A stretch of DNA of 34,993 nt from Bacillota bacterium (GCA_023411645.1 JAEYON010000031.1:1-34993); one strand, 5' to 3'; shown: positions 8,225-17,295, counted from the stretch's first letter. Translations and numbers: made by a program. The notes: generated by a model not told the origin, from the letters alone.

Positions 8225-10037
8225 AGAAACCCTCCCTACTCTCTGTATTTGCCTCACAAGGAATTGAGACAACCGCCTTTGTGAATTTCCCAAGCTCGCT
8301 GTCGATCATTAAGCCGTAGGCCTCTCCATAAAATAACTTGATTCTTCTGTTCACATTTTCTATTCCAATGCTTCTCTTCTTCTTGCTGCCTAAAGCTTTA
8401 AAATATGTATCACTATCCATTGTTAATCTCTTGTTCAATTGTTCCAGATCTTCACGCTCCATGCCGGCACCATTATCGATCACCTCAATCAATAAATTGT
8501 TATCCTGTCTGATCGCGTTGAGGTTGATTACCCCCTGACCTCTTGTGCGCTCAATGCCATGATAAACTGCATTCTCTATCAGCGGCTGGATAAGAAGCCT
8601 GGGTATTTTTATGTTATTGACCTCAGGCTCAACATTCTTTATTAATTCAATTCTATCACCAAATCTCTTTTTCTGGAGAGAAATATACTTATCTGCATAT
8701 GTAAACTCTTCCTTGATGCTGATCAGCCGATCATCCCTTCCGATACTGGCCTCCATCAATTCGGACAGGTTGGAAACCGTATCGCTGATTTCTGGGACAT
8801 TGTTGAGGTGAGCCATCCAATTGATAGCTTCAAGGGTGTTGAAAAGAAAATGTGGATTGATCTGTGCCTGAAGTGCTTTCAATTCGGCTTCCTTTCGGGT
8901 TAGTTGTTCCCTGTAAACCCAGTTAACCAGATGATGTATTTCACTGGACATTTCATTGAAAGCCCGGTTAAGGAAACCCAGTTCATCCTCCCTGTCAATC
9001 TTTATCTGTACATTGTCTTCGCCTGTCTGCACCTTTTTCATGCTGTTCACAAGCTTATTGATCGGCTTTACGAAATCCACGGCAGTAAACAATGTAAGCG
9101 CAATGAGCACCATAAGCACAAAAATACATAAGACGATGATATTTGTCCTGAGTGTGTAAGCATCCTTGTACAATTCGTCCAGAGTGATATAGGCGGCTAT
9201 TTTCCATCCGGTATTCTTTTGGGTGAGATAGGACACAAACAGTCCTGAATTTTCATCTACGTTCTCTCCGCTCTCCCCTTTGATCATATCATACAGTATT
9301 CCGGAATATATGGCCAGGTCATTTTCATCTCTGGTAGCAATCAATTCCAGATCAGAGGATAGTATCATAATGTTCTGAAGGTTTGCCGTCAAACCTTGAT
9401 ACACTTCATCCAAAACTTCTTTTTTTATATGCATGACCAACAAGCCAAGTTCCTTGAATTTATCCCTGTCATTGATCTGTCTTACCAGATAGATATCGCT
9501 TACCTTCCTGTCTTCCGAGACAATGTGCAAATAAGGCTTTCCCTTATTCTGTCTGGCCTCTTCGATCATCTGAAAGTAGGGGATTTCACTCTTTTTCCTT
9601 GCCTCTCTTGTATTATCGTCCTGATAATAAACCCTTCCGTCATTGGAATATACACAAATGGAGCGGATCTCGGGCCTGGTAATTACCACCAGCTTCAGAT
9701 AGCTATTGACTGTGTTTTCATATTCGAATTGCATAAGCAGATCCTCTGTGTTGGAACTGCTTTTGAGCGCATCATATAATCTTTCTTCGTAAAGGAGATT
9801 CTGTGATATTTCTGAAAGGTTGTCCACATAATCGCTCAGCCTTAACTGGATCATATTCAGGATGTCTCTCGAATAATCCGTTGATTTTTCCTTTATAATG
9901 CTCTCCGAGTTTTTATAGCCCAGAAAGCCAATCAGAATTAAAGGTACAATAACCTGAACAAACAACACCGCTATCAGTTTGATTTTGATGGGCATGTTCT
10001 TATATATTCTGAGAAGTCCCCTGAGAGAGTTTTTCAT
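8202..10037 (-). CDS. cuaS: Membrane sensor histidine kinase, YesM (LytS-like His_kinase) family
   Basis: 611 residues. The order is transmembrane helix 1 (about 20-41), an extracellular sensor domain of dCache type (about 42-295), transmembrane helix 2 (298-320), HAMP (about 322-370), and a His_kinase domain with the phosphorylated histidine H396 in NPHFLFN. A HATPase_c domain follows with 'LIENAVYHGIE' and 'VIDNGAGM'. Kinases of this class, paired with YesN-type regulators, control sugar ABC importers. The solute-binding lipoprotein encoded 43 nt upstream probably presents ligand to its outer domain, as CuaD is thought to do for CuaS. The gene ends inside the start of the response-regulator gene. 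Family certain; signal (cellodextrin) inferred from context. Confidence 0.93.
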   Translation of the reverse strand: MKNSLRGLLRIYKNMPIKIKLIAVLFVQVIVPLILIGFLGYKNSESIIKEKSTDYSRDILNMIQLRLSDYVDNLSEISQNLLYEERLYDALKSSSNTEDLLMQFEYENTVNSYLKLVVITRPEIRSICVYSNDGRVYYQDDNTREARKKSEIPYFQMIEEARQNKGKPYLHIVSEDRKVSDIYLVRQINDRDKFKELGLLVMHIKKEVLDEVYQGLTANLQNIMILSSDLELIATRDENDLAIYSGILYDMIKGESGENVDENSGLFVSYLTQKNTGWKIAAYITLDELYKDAYTLRTNIIVLCIFVLMVLIALTLFTAVDFVKPINKLVNSMKKVQTGEDNVQIKIDREDELGFLNRAFNEMSSEIHHLVNWVYREQLTRKEAELKALQAQINPHFLFNTLEAINWMAHLNNVPEISDTVSNLSELMEASIGRDDRLISIKEEFTYADKYISLQKKRFGDRIELIKNVEPEVNNIKIPRLLIQPLIENAVYHGIERTRGQGVINLNAIRQDNNLLIEVIDNGAGMEREDLEQLNKRLTMDSDTYFKALGSKKKRSIGIENVNRRIKLFYGEAYGLMIDSELGKFTKAVVSIPCEANTESREGFYVQSPDN

Positions 10038-10080
10038 TAGTCAGGCCCCCGAAAATAATTAGTTTTTAACATCGGCAAGA

Positions 10081-11391
10081 TCATTCAGGGATAATACCGT
10101 TTTTAATTGCACGATCCCACATTTCTTCCGCAGTTATTTTGCCTGAGAGGAAATACGGAAACTGCAGCGCAATATCCTCTTCCCAGGAAGTACGGTCTAC
10201 AAACGAATCCAGTGGGCCGGTCAGCAGGTTAGCCTGTTTTATCAACGTCTTTCCTTTAACTGTCATCCTTCTGTACTGGATATTATATTCATCAATATTA
10301 ACGTTACTGATCATTCCTGTCTCAGCGGCATAAAATGCAGCAGTCTCAGGAGAGGTAAGTGCTCTGAGTAATCTGACTGATGCTTCATGTCGGGTTTCTT
10401 CTGCCGTAGCAGCGGCGCTCATGTGGAATGAGCCCCCTCCCAGACCGTAAACCATGGCCCGCTTATAGATTCCCTCTCCTTCAACATGTGGAAAAGGTAT
10501 AATATCAACGGAGTAATCGTTCGCATCGAATTCTCCGATGAACCAGGAGCCCTGAACGATCATTGCCGCTTTTTTTTCCTTGAATAAAGTATTTCTTTCA
10601 TTATTCGTCATTGTAAAGCAGTTGTCCGGGAAAGCGCCAAGTTCATAAAGCTCCTTGATATACTGCATGGTTCTTAGGTGGCTGGGTTTGATCTTTCCGT
10701 CACGGAAGGGAACTTCCGTATCATTTTTCCCGCCAACTACAGCGACAAGATTCTGGTATAGATATGTTCCTTCAGCATAGGTATTGAATGCGATGGGTAC
10801 GATTTTTTTCTCTTTGAACATCAGTACCGCTGTTTTGAGTTCATTATAATTATTTGGAATAGGAATTTTGTATTTAAGGAAAAGGTCATTGTTGATAAAC
10901 ATACATTCAAATATTACTTCCAGGGGCAATCCGTATATTTTTGAATTGTATGTAGTATATGTCCACATCTCGGGATTGAAGCTTCTTTTCCACTCCGGAT
11001 TGTCTGAAAGCAGTGAGGTCAGATCTGCGACCTTCCCGGCTTTGACCAGCGTATTTATGTCCGAACCCGGCCACAGCCCGAATACGTCCGGATCGTTTCC
11101 TGATGCAAAGTCGGTTTTGATTTTGGGAAGAAAATCTTCTCCAAAGAGAGATTCATTCACTACCTTTATATCAGGGTTGTCAGACTCAAACTTGTCCAGT
11201 ATGACCTTCAGCGACTCAGCTTTACTGTCAACCCCGCCCCAGCTGCTGATAAACCGCAGCGTGGTCTGAGCATTCTGTACATCAGTGTTGACAGTTTCAG
11301 GCGCTTGTGAATCAGAGGGCGCCTTTGAACAGGCGCCCAATATGGACACGCTTACCAAAAAAAGCAATATCGACCTGAATACTCTGATCAT
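10081..11391 (-). CDS. cuaD: Solute-binding lipoprotein linked to the two-component system (CuaD-like)
   Basis: 436 residues with a lipoprotein signal (MIRVFRS, hydrophobic stretch, lipobox LGAC, cysteine 21) and a family-1 solute-binding domain containing 'GNDPDVFGLWPGSD' and 'AAMIVQGSWFIGEFDAND'. It is not the transporter's own binding protein, which is encoded next to the permeases. Its place directly before the kinase suggests it is the sugar sensor of a three-component system, as reported to my knowledge for cuaD in R. cellulolyticum. The start is 18 nt from the clpE-like stop. The best ribosome site (taAGGAG) overlaps that stop codon, leaving a rather long 14-nt spacing to the ATG. Sensor role is inference; the binding-protein fold is clear. 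Confidence 0.86.
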   Translation of the reverse strand: MIRVFRSILLFLVSVSILGACSKAPSDSQAPETVNTDVQNAQTTLRFISSWGGVDSKAESLKVILDKFESDNPDIKVVNESLFGEDFLPKIKTDFASGNDPDVFGLWPGSDINTLVKAGKVADLTSLLSDNPEWKRSFNPEMWTYTTYNSKIYGLPLEVIFECMFINNDLFLKYKIPIPNNYNELKTAVLMFKEKKIVPIAFNTYAEGTYLYQNLVAVVGGKNDTEVPFRDGKIKPSHLRTMQYIKELYELGAFPDNCFTMTNNERNTLFKEKKAAMIVQGSWFIGEFDANDYSVDIIPFPHVEGEGIYKRAMVYGLGGGSFHMSAAATAEETRHEASVRLLRALTSPETAAFYAAETGMISNVNIDEYNIQYRRMTVKGKTLIKQANLLTGPLDSFVDRTSWEEDIALQFPYFLSGKITAEEMWDRAIKNGIIPE

Positions 11392-11409
11392 CCCTACAGC
11401 AACAACTCC

Positions 11410-13731
11410 TTACCTGCCAAATTGGATCCTCCCATCGATTACATCTGCAATAATAGCGGTGTCGGGCTTAATACTGCCAAGGAAAAACTGCTCAGTCAAT
11501 TCATCTTCAACATACTTTTGGATAGTTCTTCTTAAAGGTCTCGCTCCATATTTCGGATCGTACCCCTTTTCCAGAATAAACTCAACGAGCTCCTGTGTGA
11601 AGCTGAGTGAAATACCCTTTTGTTCAGCTTCTGCCCTAACCTCTTCAAGCATCAGCGCAACGACCTGTTTCAATTCATCTCGGTTAAGCTCTGTGAACAC
11701 TATGATCTCATCCAGCCTGTTCAGGAATTCCGGACGGAACGTTTCCTTGAGCACATCCTTTACTCTGCTCTCCAAAGCCTTGTATCCATCATTGAAGAAT
11801 CCAAGACCATTTGCTTTAAGGGTTGTTCCTGCGTTGGAGGTCATTACAATGATCGTGTTTTCAAAATTAACGACCTTGCCGTGGCTGTCTGTAAGCCTTC
11901 CATCCTCAAGTATCTGGAGGAGCATATTGAAAACATCGGGGTGAGCCTTTTCGATCTCATCCATCAAAATAATTGAAAACGGTTTTCTTTTGACCTTTTC
12001 TGTAAGCTGTCCGCCGTCGTCATACCCTACATACCCAGGGGGCGATCCGATCAGTTTGGATACCGTATGTTTTTCCATATATTCAGACATATCCAGCCTG
12101 ATCAATGCATCCTCCGTTTCAAACAGCTCCACCGAAAGCGCTCTGACCAACTCCGTTTTACCAACGCCGGTAGGACCGACGAAAATAAATGAAGCCGGCC
12201 TCTTCTTCTTTTTAAAGCCTGCACGGTTTCTTCTGATCGTTTTCGAAATAACCCTGACTGCCTCATCCTGCCCAATCACTCTTTTATGGAGCCTTTCCTC
12301 AAGGTTGAGCAGCTTCACTGCTTCTATTTCAGTGAGCTTTTGAACCGGTATCTTCGTCCATGACTCGATGACATGGGCAATATCATCAATTGTGAGCACA
12401 TCTTCCTTGTTTCTTTCCTCAAATTCCTTTATGTTTTGCAGGAGTTTACATTCATGGACCTTGAGATCCGCTGCCTTCTGATAATCCTCGATGGAGTCGG
12501 CAGAAACTGCAAACTCTTTTTCCTCCTGCACCTTCTTTAGTTCTTCCTTGAGTTCTTCAAGCTCTACAAGACCAGTATTTCTCAGATTCGCTCTCGAACC
12601 CGCCTCATCAATGACATCGATCGCCTTGTCGGGTAAAAACCTGTCGGTAATATATCTTTCGGACAGCCTTGCAGCAACGTCAATGACATCATCGGTTATT
12701 TTTACCCTGTGATAATTCTCATAATAATCCCTGATACCCTTGAGGATCTCAATTGTATCCTCAACAGAAGGTTCATCTACCATAACAGGCTGGAATCTTC
12801 TCTCCAGAGCTGAATCCTTCTCAATGTGCTTTCTGTATTCATTGAGAGTTGTGGCACCAATTACCTGTATCTCTCCTCTTGAAAGCGCAGGCTTCAGTAT
12901 ATTAGCTGCATTCATCGCACCCTCAGCCTCGCCCGCTCCCATGATATTGTGCAATTCATCGATGATGAGGATGACATTGCCTAAAGCCTTTGCTTCCTCA
13001 ATTATCCCCTTCATTCGGCTCTCAAACTGGCCCCTGAACTGGGTCCCGGCAACGATACCCGTCATATCTAATAAATAAATCTCCGTATTAAAGAGCTTCG
13101 CAGGTATCTGCCGCTTTGCAATCCTGACGGCCAGGCCTTCTGCTATGGCGGTCTTACCAACGCCAGGCTCTCCAATAAGCACAGGGTTATTTTTAGTCCG
13201 CCTGTTAAGGATCTGCACAACTCTGTCAATCTCCCTGTTTCTACCGATTACCCTGTCGATTTTGTCCTCTCGTGCCATATCGGTCAGATTTGTGCCATAC
13301 ATATCAAGGTACTTCTTCTTTTTCAGGTTCTTTTTTTCCTGTGTCTTGGTCCTCGTTCCGTTCTTTCCATCCTTATCATCATGTGAATCCTTGTGCTCGC
13401 TGCTATCCCCTAATCCTTCATTTTTTGGGAACGCCCGATTGATGAAATTAAAAAACGGATTTTGTTTGTTATTCGGCGGTTGATCATTTGCCAAATTCTG
13501 GCTAATATCCAGATCCATATCTATATTGTCAAAAAAACTTCCCATCTGTTTATTCAAGCTATCGATGTCCTCATCAGACATGCCTGTCTGTTCTATTAGT
13601 TGATTGACAGGCTGGATACCCTGCTTTTTCGCGCAGGATAAACACAGCCCTTCCTGCATCTGCTTTCCGTCCTGAATTTTTGTTATAAAAACCACTGCAT
13701 AATTTTCCTTGCAAATTGAGCACATCATCAT
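11410..13731 (-). CDS. clpE: ClpE-like AAA+ unfoldase (ATP-dependent Clp protease ATP-binding subunit)
   Basis: 773 residues. A zinc-binding N-terminus (C4, C7, C30, C33) replaces the double Clp_N domain of ClpC, which is the ClpE arrangement. A charged low-complexity linker (about 105-142) follows, then AAA domain 1 (Walker A GEPGVGKT 187-194, Walker B around 253-259), a UVR/M-like coiled segment (about 388-440), and AAA domain 2 (Walker A GPTGVGKT 519-526, Walker B 587-592). The tripeptide LGF at 643-645 sits where ClpP-docking loops lie, so it should work with ClpP to unfold and degrade proteins in the cytosol. AAGGAG lies 10 nt before the first of three ATGs. I see no CtsR or CIRCE operator upstream. 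It is probably stress-related by family; co-transcription with cuaD is possible given the 18-nt gap. Confidence 0.9.
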   Translation of the reverse strand: MMMCSICKENYAVVFITKIQDGKQMQEGLCLSCAKKQGIQPVNQLIEQTGMSDEDIDSLNKQMGSFFDNIDMDLDISQNLANDQPPNNKQNPFFNFINRAFPKNEGLGDSSEHKDSHDDKDGKNGTRTKTQEKKNLKKKKYLDMYGTNLTDMAREDKIDRVIGRNREIDRVVQILNRRTKNNPVLIGEPGVGKTAIAEGLAVRIAKRQIPAKLFNTEIYLLDMTGIVAGTQFRGQFESRMKGIIEEAKALGNVILIIDELHNIMGAGEAEGAMNAANILKPALSRGEIQVIGATTLNEYRKHIEKDSALERRFQPVMVDEPSVEDTIEILKGIRDYYENYHRVKITDDVIDVAARLSERYITDRFLPDKAIDVIDEAGSRANLRNTGLVELEELKEELKKVQEEKEFAVSADSIEDYQKAADLKVHECKLLQNIKEFEERNKEDVLTIDDIAHVIESWTKIPVQKLTEIEAVKLLNLEERLHKRVIGQDEAVRVISKTIRRNRAGFKKKKRPASFIFVGPTGVGKTELVRALSVELFETEDALIRLDMSEYMEKHTVSKLIGSPPGYVGYDDGGQLTEKVKRKPFSIILMDEIEKAHPDVFNMLLQILEDGRLTDSHGKVVNFENTIIVMTSNAGTTLKANGLGFFNDGYKALESRVKDVLKETFRPEFLNRLDEIIVFTELNRDELKQVVALMLEEVRAEAEQKGISLSFTQELVEFILEKGYDPKYGARPLRRTIQKYVEDELTEQFFLGSIKPDTAIIADVIDGRIQFGR

Positions 13732-13802
13732 AGTCTATCAACTCCTTCCCTAACCGCTGTCATTTCTGCTGTATCGTTGTGTCCATCTATTGCGTATCAT
13801 TA

Positions 13803-13832
13803 AGTATAACATATTTTCGCCACAGGGGTCTA
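13803..13832 (-). promoter_or_regulatory. candidate promoter of the clpE-like gene
   Basis: On the minus strand, TGTTATACT (13803-13811) is an extended -10. A weak -35, TAGACC (13827-13832), lies 18 nt further upstream. It is about 70 nt before the ATG. A heptad direct repeat of the CtsR kind is not visible around it. Confidence 0.45.
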
Positions 13833-13923
13833 CCTTTGGATAGTTCGATTTTCCTACAATTACTAGCAAATATTAGTAAATATCTGTTTTGTGGCTCTCA
13901 ATAGCACAGGATATTGCCGGCAC

Positions 13924-13945
13924 GTTTTGTAACGTGTTTTGTAAC
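13924..13945 (+). repeat. GTTTTGTAAC direct repeat, 12-bp period
   Basis: GTTTTGTAAC occurs at 13924-13933 and 13936-13945, separated by GT. It ends 3 bp before the -35 element of the promoter predicted for the downstream micro-ORF, so it could be a regulator site. It could equally be a chance slippage duplication. Confidence 0.4.
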
Positions 13946-13948
13946 CTA

Positions 13949-13976
13949 TTGCAGTGCTTCGGAATATATTTATACT
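13949..13976 (+). promoter_or_regulatory. candidate promoter of the 41-aa micro-ORF
   Basis: TTGCAG (13949-13954), 16-nt spacer, TATACT (13971-13976), about 56 nt before the micro-ORF ATG. The hexamers suit sigma-A. A sporulation sigma factor cannot be ruled out because the flanks are AT-rich and the product resembles small sporulation peptides. Confidence 0.45.
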
Positions 13977-14032
13977 AGCGATAAGCAAATGCTCATTATG
14001 ATAATGCAAGAACATGAGGAGGTGTTGTTTGA

Positions 14033-14158
14033 ATGTCAGACAGGGGAGGTATACTCGGCGGCTTTTGTATGGATGATTGCGCCATTTTGTTCTTTATTCT
14101 TGTATTCCTGTTTTTGTTCGTGAGCCCGCGGGGGTTCAGAATCGCTAACCCGGCGTAA
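14033..14158 (+). CDS. 41-residue glycine/hydrophobic membrane peptide, possibly sporulation-related
   Basis: A 41-codon frame from ATG to TAA with GAGGAGGTG placed about 10 nt upstream, one of the strongest ribosome sites in the window. The peptide has a short Gly-rich head (SDRGGILGGFC), an acidic-cysteine patch (MDDC), one hydrophobic span (about 17-30, ILFFILVFLFLFV) and a basic tail. This layout of a Gly-rich head and one very hydrophobic helix resembles YjcZ-type small sporulation peptides and similar clostridial peptides; I cannot confirm homology. It has a promoter candidate upstream and a strong terminator about 125 nt downstream, so it looks like a complete single-gene unit between the divergent clpE-like gene and the convergent uvrA. 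It is too short for routine ORF calling. Function unknown. Confidence 0.6.
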   Translation: MSDRGGILGGFCMDDCAILFFILVFLFLFVSPRGFRIANPA

Positions 14159-14282
14159 ACTATAGAGATAAGGGTTTGGTCAAATCGCTTTCACCTTCGG
14201 CAATGCCGGCCCTGCCGAGAATTAGTATTATCCATTTACACCGGTACTTATTTTTAAAGGGCAGCGTCTATCCGGAGGAATT

Positions 14283-14318
14283 GATAAAAGCTCGAGAACT
14301 CGAGCTTTTATCCTTTTT
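14283..14318 (+). terminator. strong Rho-independent terminator
   Basis: A perfect 14-bp stem, 14283-14296 with 14299-14312, around a minimal loop, followed by CTTTTT on the + strand. It ends the micro-ORF transcript and faces the uvrA 3' end. On the minus strand no T-run follows, so it should not serve uvrA efficiently. Confidence 0.85.
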
Positions 14319-14366
14319 GCTGTTCTCCGACAATATCATTTTAGGTTCTCGTCCATATATTATCGT

Positions 14367-17213
14367 TTATGCATTCTCGTCTGTAGGTTTATAAAGCATC
14401 TTTTTTAAAAAATGAGCTGTGTATGACTGCTCATTCTCCGCAACCAGTTCAGGAGTACCTGTGGCAATTACATAGCCGCCCTTGCCTCCTCCGTCGGGTC
14501 CAAGATCAATGATATGATCAGCCGTTTTAATTACATCAAGATTATGCTCTATGACTATTACAGAATTGCCCGCATCAACAAGCCTATGCAGTATGTCAAC
14601 AAGTCTATGGACGTCAGCAGTATGCAGTCCGGTGGTCGGCTCGTCCAGAATATACAGTGTCCTGCCGGTCGCCTTTCTCGACAGCTCCGTAGCGAGCTTT
14701 ATCCTTTGTGCCTCTCCTCCGGAAAGAGTGGTGGACGGCTGTCCCACCTTTATATAGCCAAGCCCGACATCGTAAAGAGTCTCAATCTTTTTATAGATAC
14801 GCGGTATGTTTTTGAAAAACTCCTTTGCATCCTCAACTGTCATATCCAGTACATCTGCAATGCTTTTTCCCTTATACTTTACTTCCAGCGTTTCCCTGTT
14901 GTACCTTTTTCCCTTACAGACCTCACACGGCACATATACATCGGGCAGGAAGTGCATCTCGATCTTGATGATTCCATCACCCTTGCACGCCTCACACCGT
15001 CCGCCGGTTACATTGAAGCTGAATCTTCCTGCTTTATATCCCTTCATCTTCGCTTCTGTCGTACCTGCAAAGACTTCTCTGATCAGATCAAAAACACCTG
15101 TATATGTGGCAGGGTTTGATCTTGGTGAGCGGCCGATCGGTGACTGGTCGATTTCGATTACCTTGTCAAGGTGTTCGATACCAAGAATAGCATTATGGTC
15201 CCCTGCTCGTGTTCTGGCATTGTTCAGCTCGGCAGCCAGTTTTTTATATAGAATCTCATTTATCAACGAGCTTTTACCGGAGCCTGAAACACCTGTTACT
15301 GCCGTAAACACACCTAACGGGATATCCACATTTATGTTTTTCAGATTATTCTCGCGTGCGCCAACAACTTTAATCCATTTCCCATTGGGTTTACGCCTGG
15401 CTTCAGGTATTGCGATGCTCTTTTTACCGCTCAAATACAACCCGGTCTGGGATTGCGCACATTGTTTTATATCATCAATCGTCCCCTCGGCTACTATATA
15501 CCCTCCATGAATTCCGGGTCCCGGTCCCATATCAATGATATGGTCGGCGGCGTACATGGTATCTTCATCGTGCTCAACAACAATCAATGTATTACCCAGA
15601 TCCCTCAGCCTGCCAAGTGTCGCAAGCAGCTTGTCATTATCCCGCTGGTGCAGGCCTATACTTGGCTCATCAAGAATATACAGCACACCCATCAGACCTG
15701 AACCTATCTGTGTTGCCAGTCTGATCCTCTGCGCTTCTCCGCCCGAAAGCGTAGCTGCTGCTCTGGAAAGCGTCAGATAATTTAAACCCACATCCACTAA
15801 AAACCCAATCCGTGCTTTAATTTCTTTTAATATCTGGCTTGCAATCATTATGTCCCTGTCAGAAAGCCTCAGCGAGTCAAAAAAGGCCTGAATTTCATCT
15901 ATTGGAAGTGAGCTTAGCTTGTTGATATTGATATCACCTACTGTAACGGCAAGAGTCTCTTTCTTTAGCCTTGCACCCTGGCAGTCCGGGCATGGAATGC
16001 TGCTCATGAATTCCTCATAATATTGCTTCATTCCGTCGGATTGTGTCTCCTTATATCGACGCTCCATGCTGGTGAGAACACCTTCAAATGCAGCAGAAAA
16101 TGTTCCGCTGCCATAATCCTTTTCATAGGCGATACTTATTTTCTCGCCCTTCGTCCCATAAAGAATAATATCTACAATGTGCTCAGGGAGCTTGCTGACT
16201 GGCGTAGTAGTTTTAAACTTATAGTGCTTTGCCAATGCATTCAGATACATTCTGGAATAGCTGTCCCCATTTTCAAAATTCCACCCGCCGACTTTGATAG
16301 CTCCTTCCTCCAAGGACTTGGTGCGATCCGGGATGATAAGATCCGGATCCATTTTCATCTGCATACCCAGCCCGCTGCAGGTGGGGCAGGCTCCATATGG
16401 ATTGTTGAACGAAAACATACGCGGCGTAAGTTCTTCTATACTGATCCCGCAATCACTGCAGGCAAAATTCTGACTGAACAGCAGCTCCTGTCCGCCAATC
16501 ACATCAACGACAAGCACTCCTCCGCTCAAATGCAGCGACGTCTCAATAGAATCGGCAAGGCGCTTTTCCATTCCGGGCTTGATGACCAGCCTGTCCACAA
16601 CAATTTCGATAGTATGCTTTTTGTTTTTTTCCAGTGATATTTCTTCATTGATATCGCGCACCTCACCGTCGATACGGACTCTGACATAGCCGTTTTTACG
16701 GGCATCCTCTATCAGCTTGTTATATTCGCCCTTCCGGCCTCTGACGACCGGAGCGAGTAGTTGGATCCTTGTCCCTTCCTCCATACCGGTAATAGCGTCG
16801 ACCATCTGATCCACTGTCTGCTGAGAAATTTCTTTGCCGCAGATATGACAGTGAGGCACACCTATGCGTGCATAAAGAAGTCTCAGGTAATCATAAATCT
16901 CCGTCACTGTTCCAACGGTAGATCTGGGGTTTCTGCTGGTGGTTTTTTGATCTATAGAGATTGCCGGAGAAAGTCCTTCAATATAATCCACATCCGGTTT
17001 TTCCATCTGTCCGAGAAATTGCCTGGCATAGGAAGAAAGAGACTCAACATATCGTCTTTGTCCTTCAGCATATATGGTATCAAAGGCAAGCGATGATTTT
17101 CCCGAACCGCTCAGGCCTGTTATCACAACAAACTTGTCCCTCGGGATATCGACATCAATGTTCTTCAAATTGTGCTCCCTGGCACCTTTTACAAAAATAC
17201 TGCTTTTATTCAT
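14367..17213 (-). CDS. uvrA: Excinuclease ABC subunit A
   Basis: 948 residues, the normal UvrA length. Visible features are the first Walker A GLSGSGKSS near the N-terminus with 'YVESLSSYARQFLGQM', the ATP-binding-II Walker A GVSGSGKSS near residue 640, two LSGGEAQRI(R/K)LAT signature motifs and CxxC zinc-finger pairs (HCHICGKEI; CEACKGDGI and CEVCKGKRY). UvrA dimers scan DNA for bulky lesions and load UvrB in nucleotide excision repair in the cytosol. The ATG has AGGTG about 6 nt upstream. It lies 198 nt downstream of uvrB with its own promoter and a perfect LexA box, so it can be induced independently in the SOS response. Confidence 0.98.
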   Translation of the reverse strand: MNKSSIFVKGAREHNLKNIDVDIPRDKFVVITGLSGSGKSSLAFDTIYAEGQRRYVESLSSYARQFLGQMEKPDVDYIEGLSPAISIDQKTTSRNPRSTVGTVTEIYDYLRLLYARIGVPHCHICGKEISQQTVDQMVDAITGMEEGTRIQLLAPVVRGRKGEYNKLIEDARKNGYVRVRIDGEVRDINEEISLEKNKKHTIEIVVDRLVIKPGMEKRLADSIETSLHLSGGVLVVDVIGGQELLFSQNFACSDCGISIEELTPRMFSFNNPYGACPTCSGLGMQMKMDPDLIIPDRTKSLEEGAIKVGGWNFENGDSYSRMYLNALAKHYKFKTTTPVSKLPEHIVDIILYGTKGEKISIAYEKDYGSGTFSAAFEGVLTSMERRYKETQSDGMKQYYEEFMSSIPCPDCQGARLKKETLAVTVGDININKLSSLPIDEIQAFFDSLRLSDRDIMIASQILKEIKARIGFLVDVGLNYLTLSRAAATLSGGEAQRIRLATQIGSGLMGVLYILDEPSIGLHQRDNDKLLATLGRLRDLGNTLIVVEHDEDTMYAADHIIDMGPGPGIHGGYIVAEGTIDDIKQCAQSQTGLYLSGKKSIAIPEARRKPNGKWIKVVGARENNLKNINVDIPLGVFTAVTGVSGSGKSSLINEILYKKLAAELNNARTRAGDHNAILGIEHLDKVIEIDQSPIGRSPRSNPATYTGVFDLIREVFAGTTEAKMKGYKAGRFSFNVTGGRCEACKGDGIIKIEMHFLPDVYVPCEVCKGKRYNRETLEVKYKGKSIADVLDMTVEDAKEFFKNIPRIYKKIETLYDVGLGYIKVGQPSTTLSGGEAQRIKLATELSRKATGRTLYILDEPTTGLHTADVHRLVDILHRLVDAGNSVIVIEHNLDVIKTADHIIDLGPDGGGKGGYVIATGTPELVAENEQSYTAHFLKKMLYKPTDENA

Positions 17214-17255
17214 ACACTACACCTGTTTCCGTAGAATTGAACTTAACTCTCAAAC

Positions 17256-17284
17256 ATTATATCTAATGGAATAAAAAAATGCAA
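17256..17284 (-). promoter_or_regulatory. uvrA promoter
   Basis: On the minus strand TTGCAT (17279-17284), a 17-nt spacer and a perfect TATAAT (17256-17261), about 43 nt before the uvrA ATG. Its -35 overlaps the LexA box, giving a direct route to repression. Confidence 0.8.
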
Positions 17285-17295
17285 ACATTTGTTCG
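17282..17295 (-). promoter_or_regulatory. LexA (Cheo/SOS) box of uvrA
   Basis: Minus-strand CGAACAAATGTTTG fits the Gram-positive LexA consensus CGAACRNRYGTTYG at all 14 positions. It overlaps the -35 of the uvrA promoter. This is strong sequence evidence for SOS control. Confidence 0.88.

Noticed and set aside
13732..13860. CtsR or CIRCE operator before the clpE-like gene
   Set aside because: No tandem GGTCAAA heptads and no CIRCE inverted repeat can be found on either strand.
14176..14394. 72-codon + strand frame across the terminator hairpin
   Set aside because: It would translate through a strong intrinsic terminator and into the uvrA 3' end; no ribosome site and no recognisable product.
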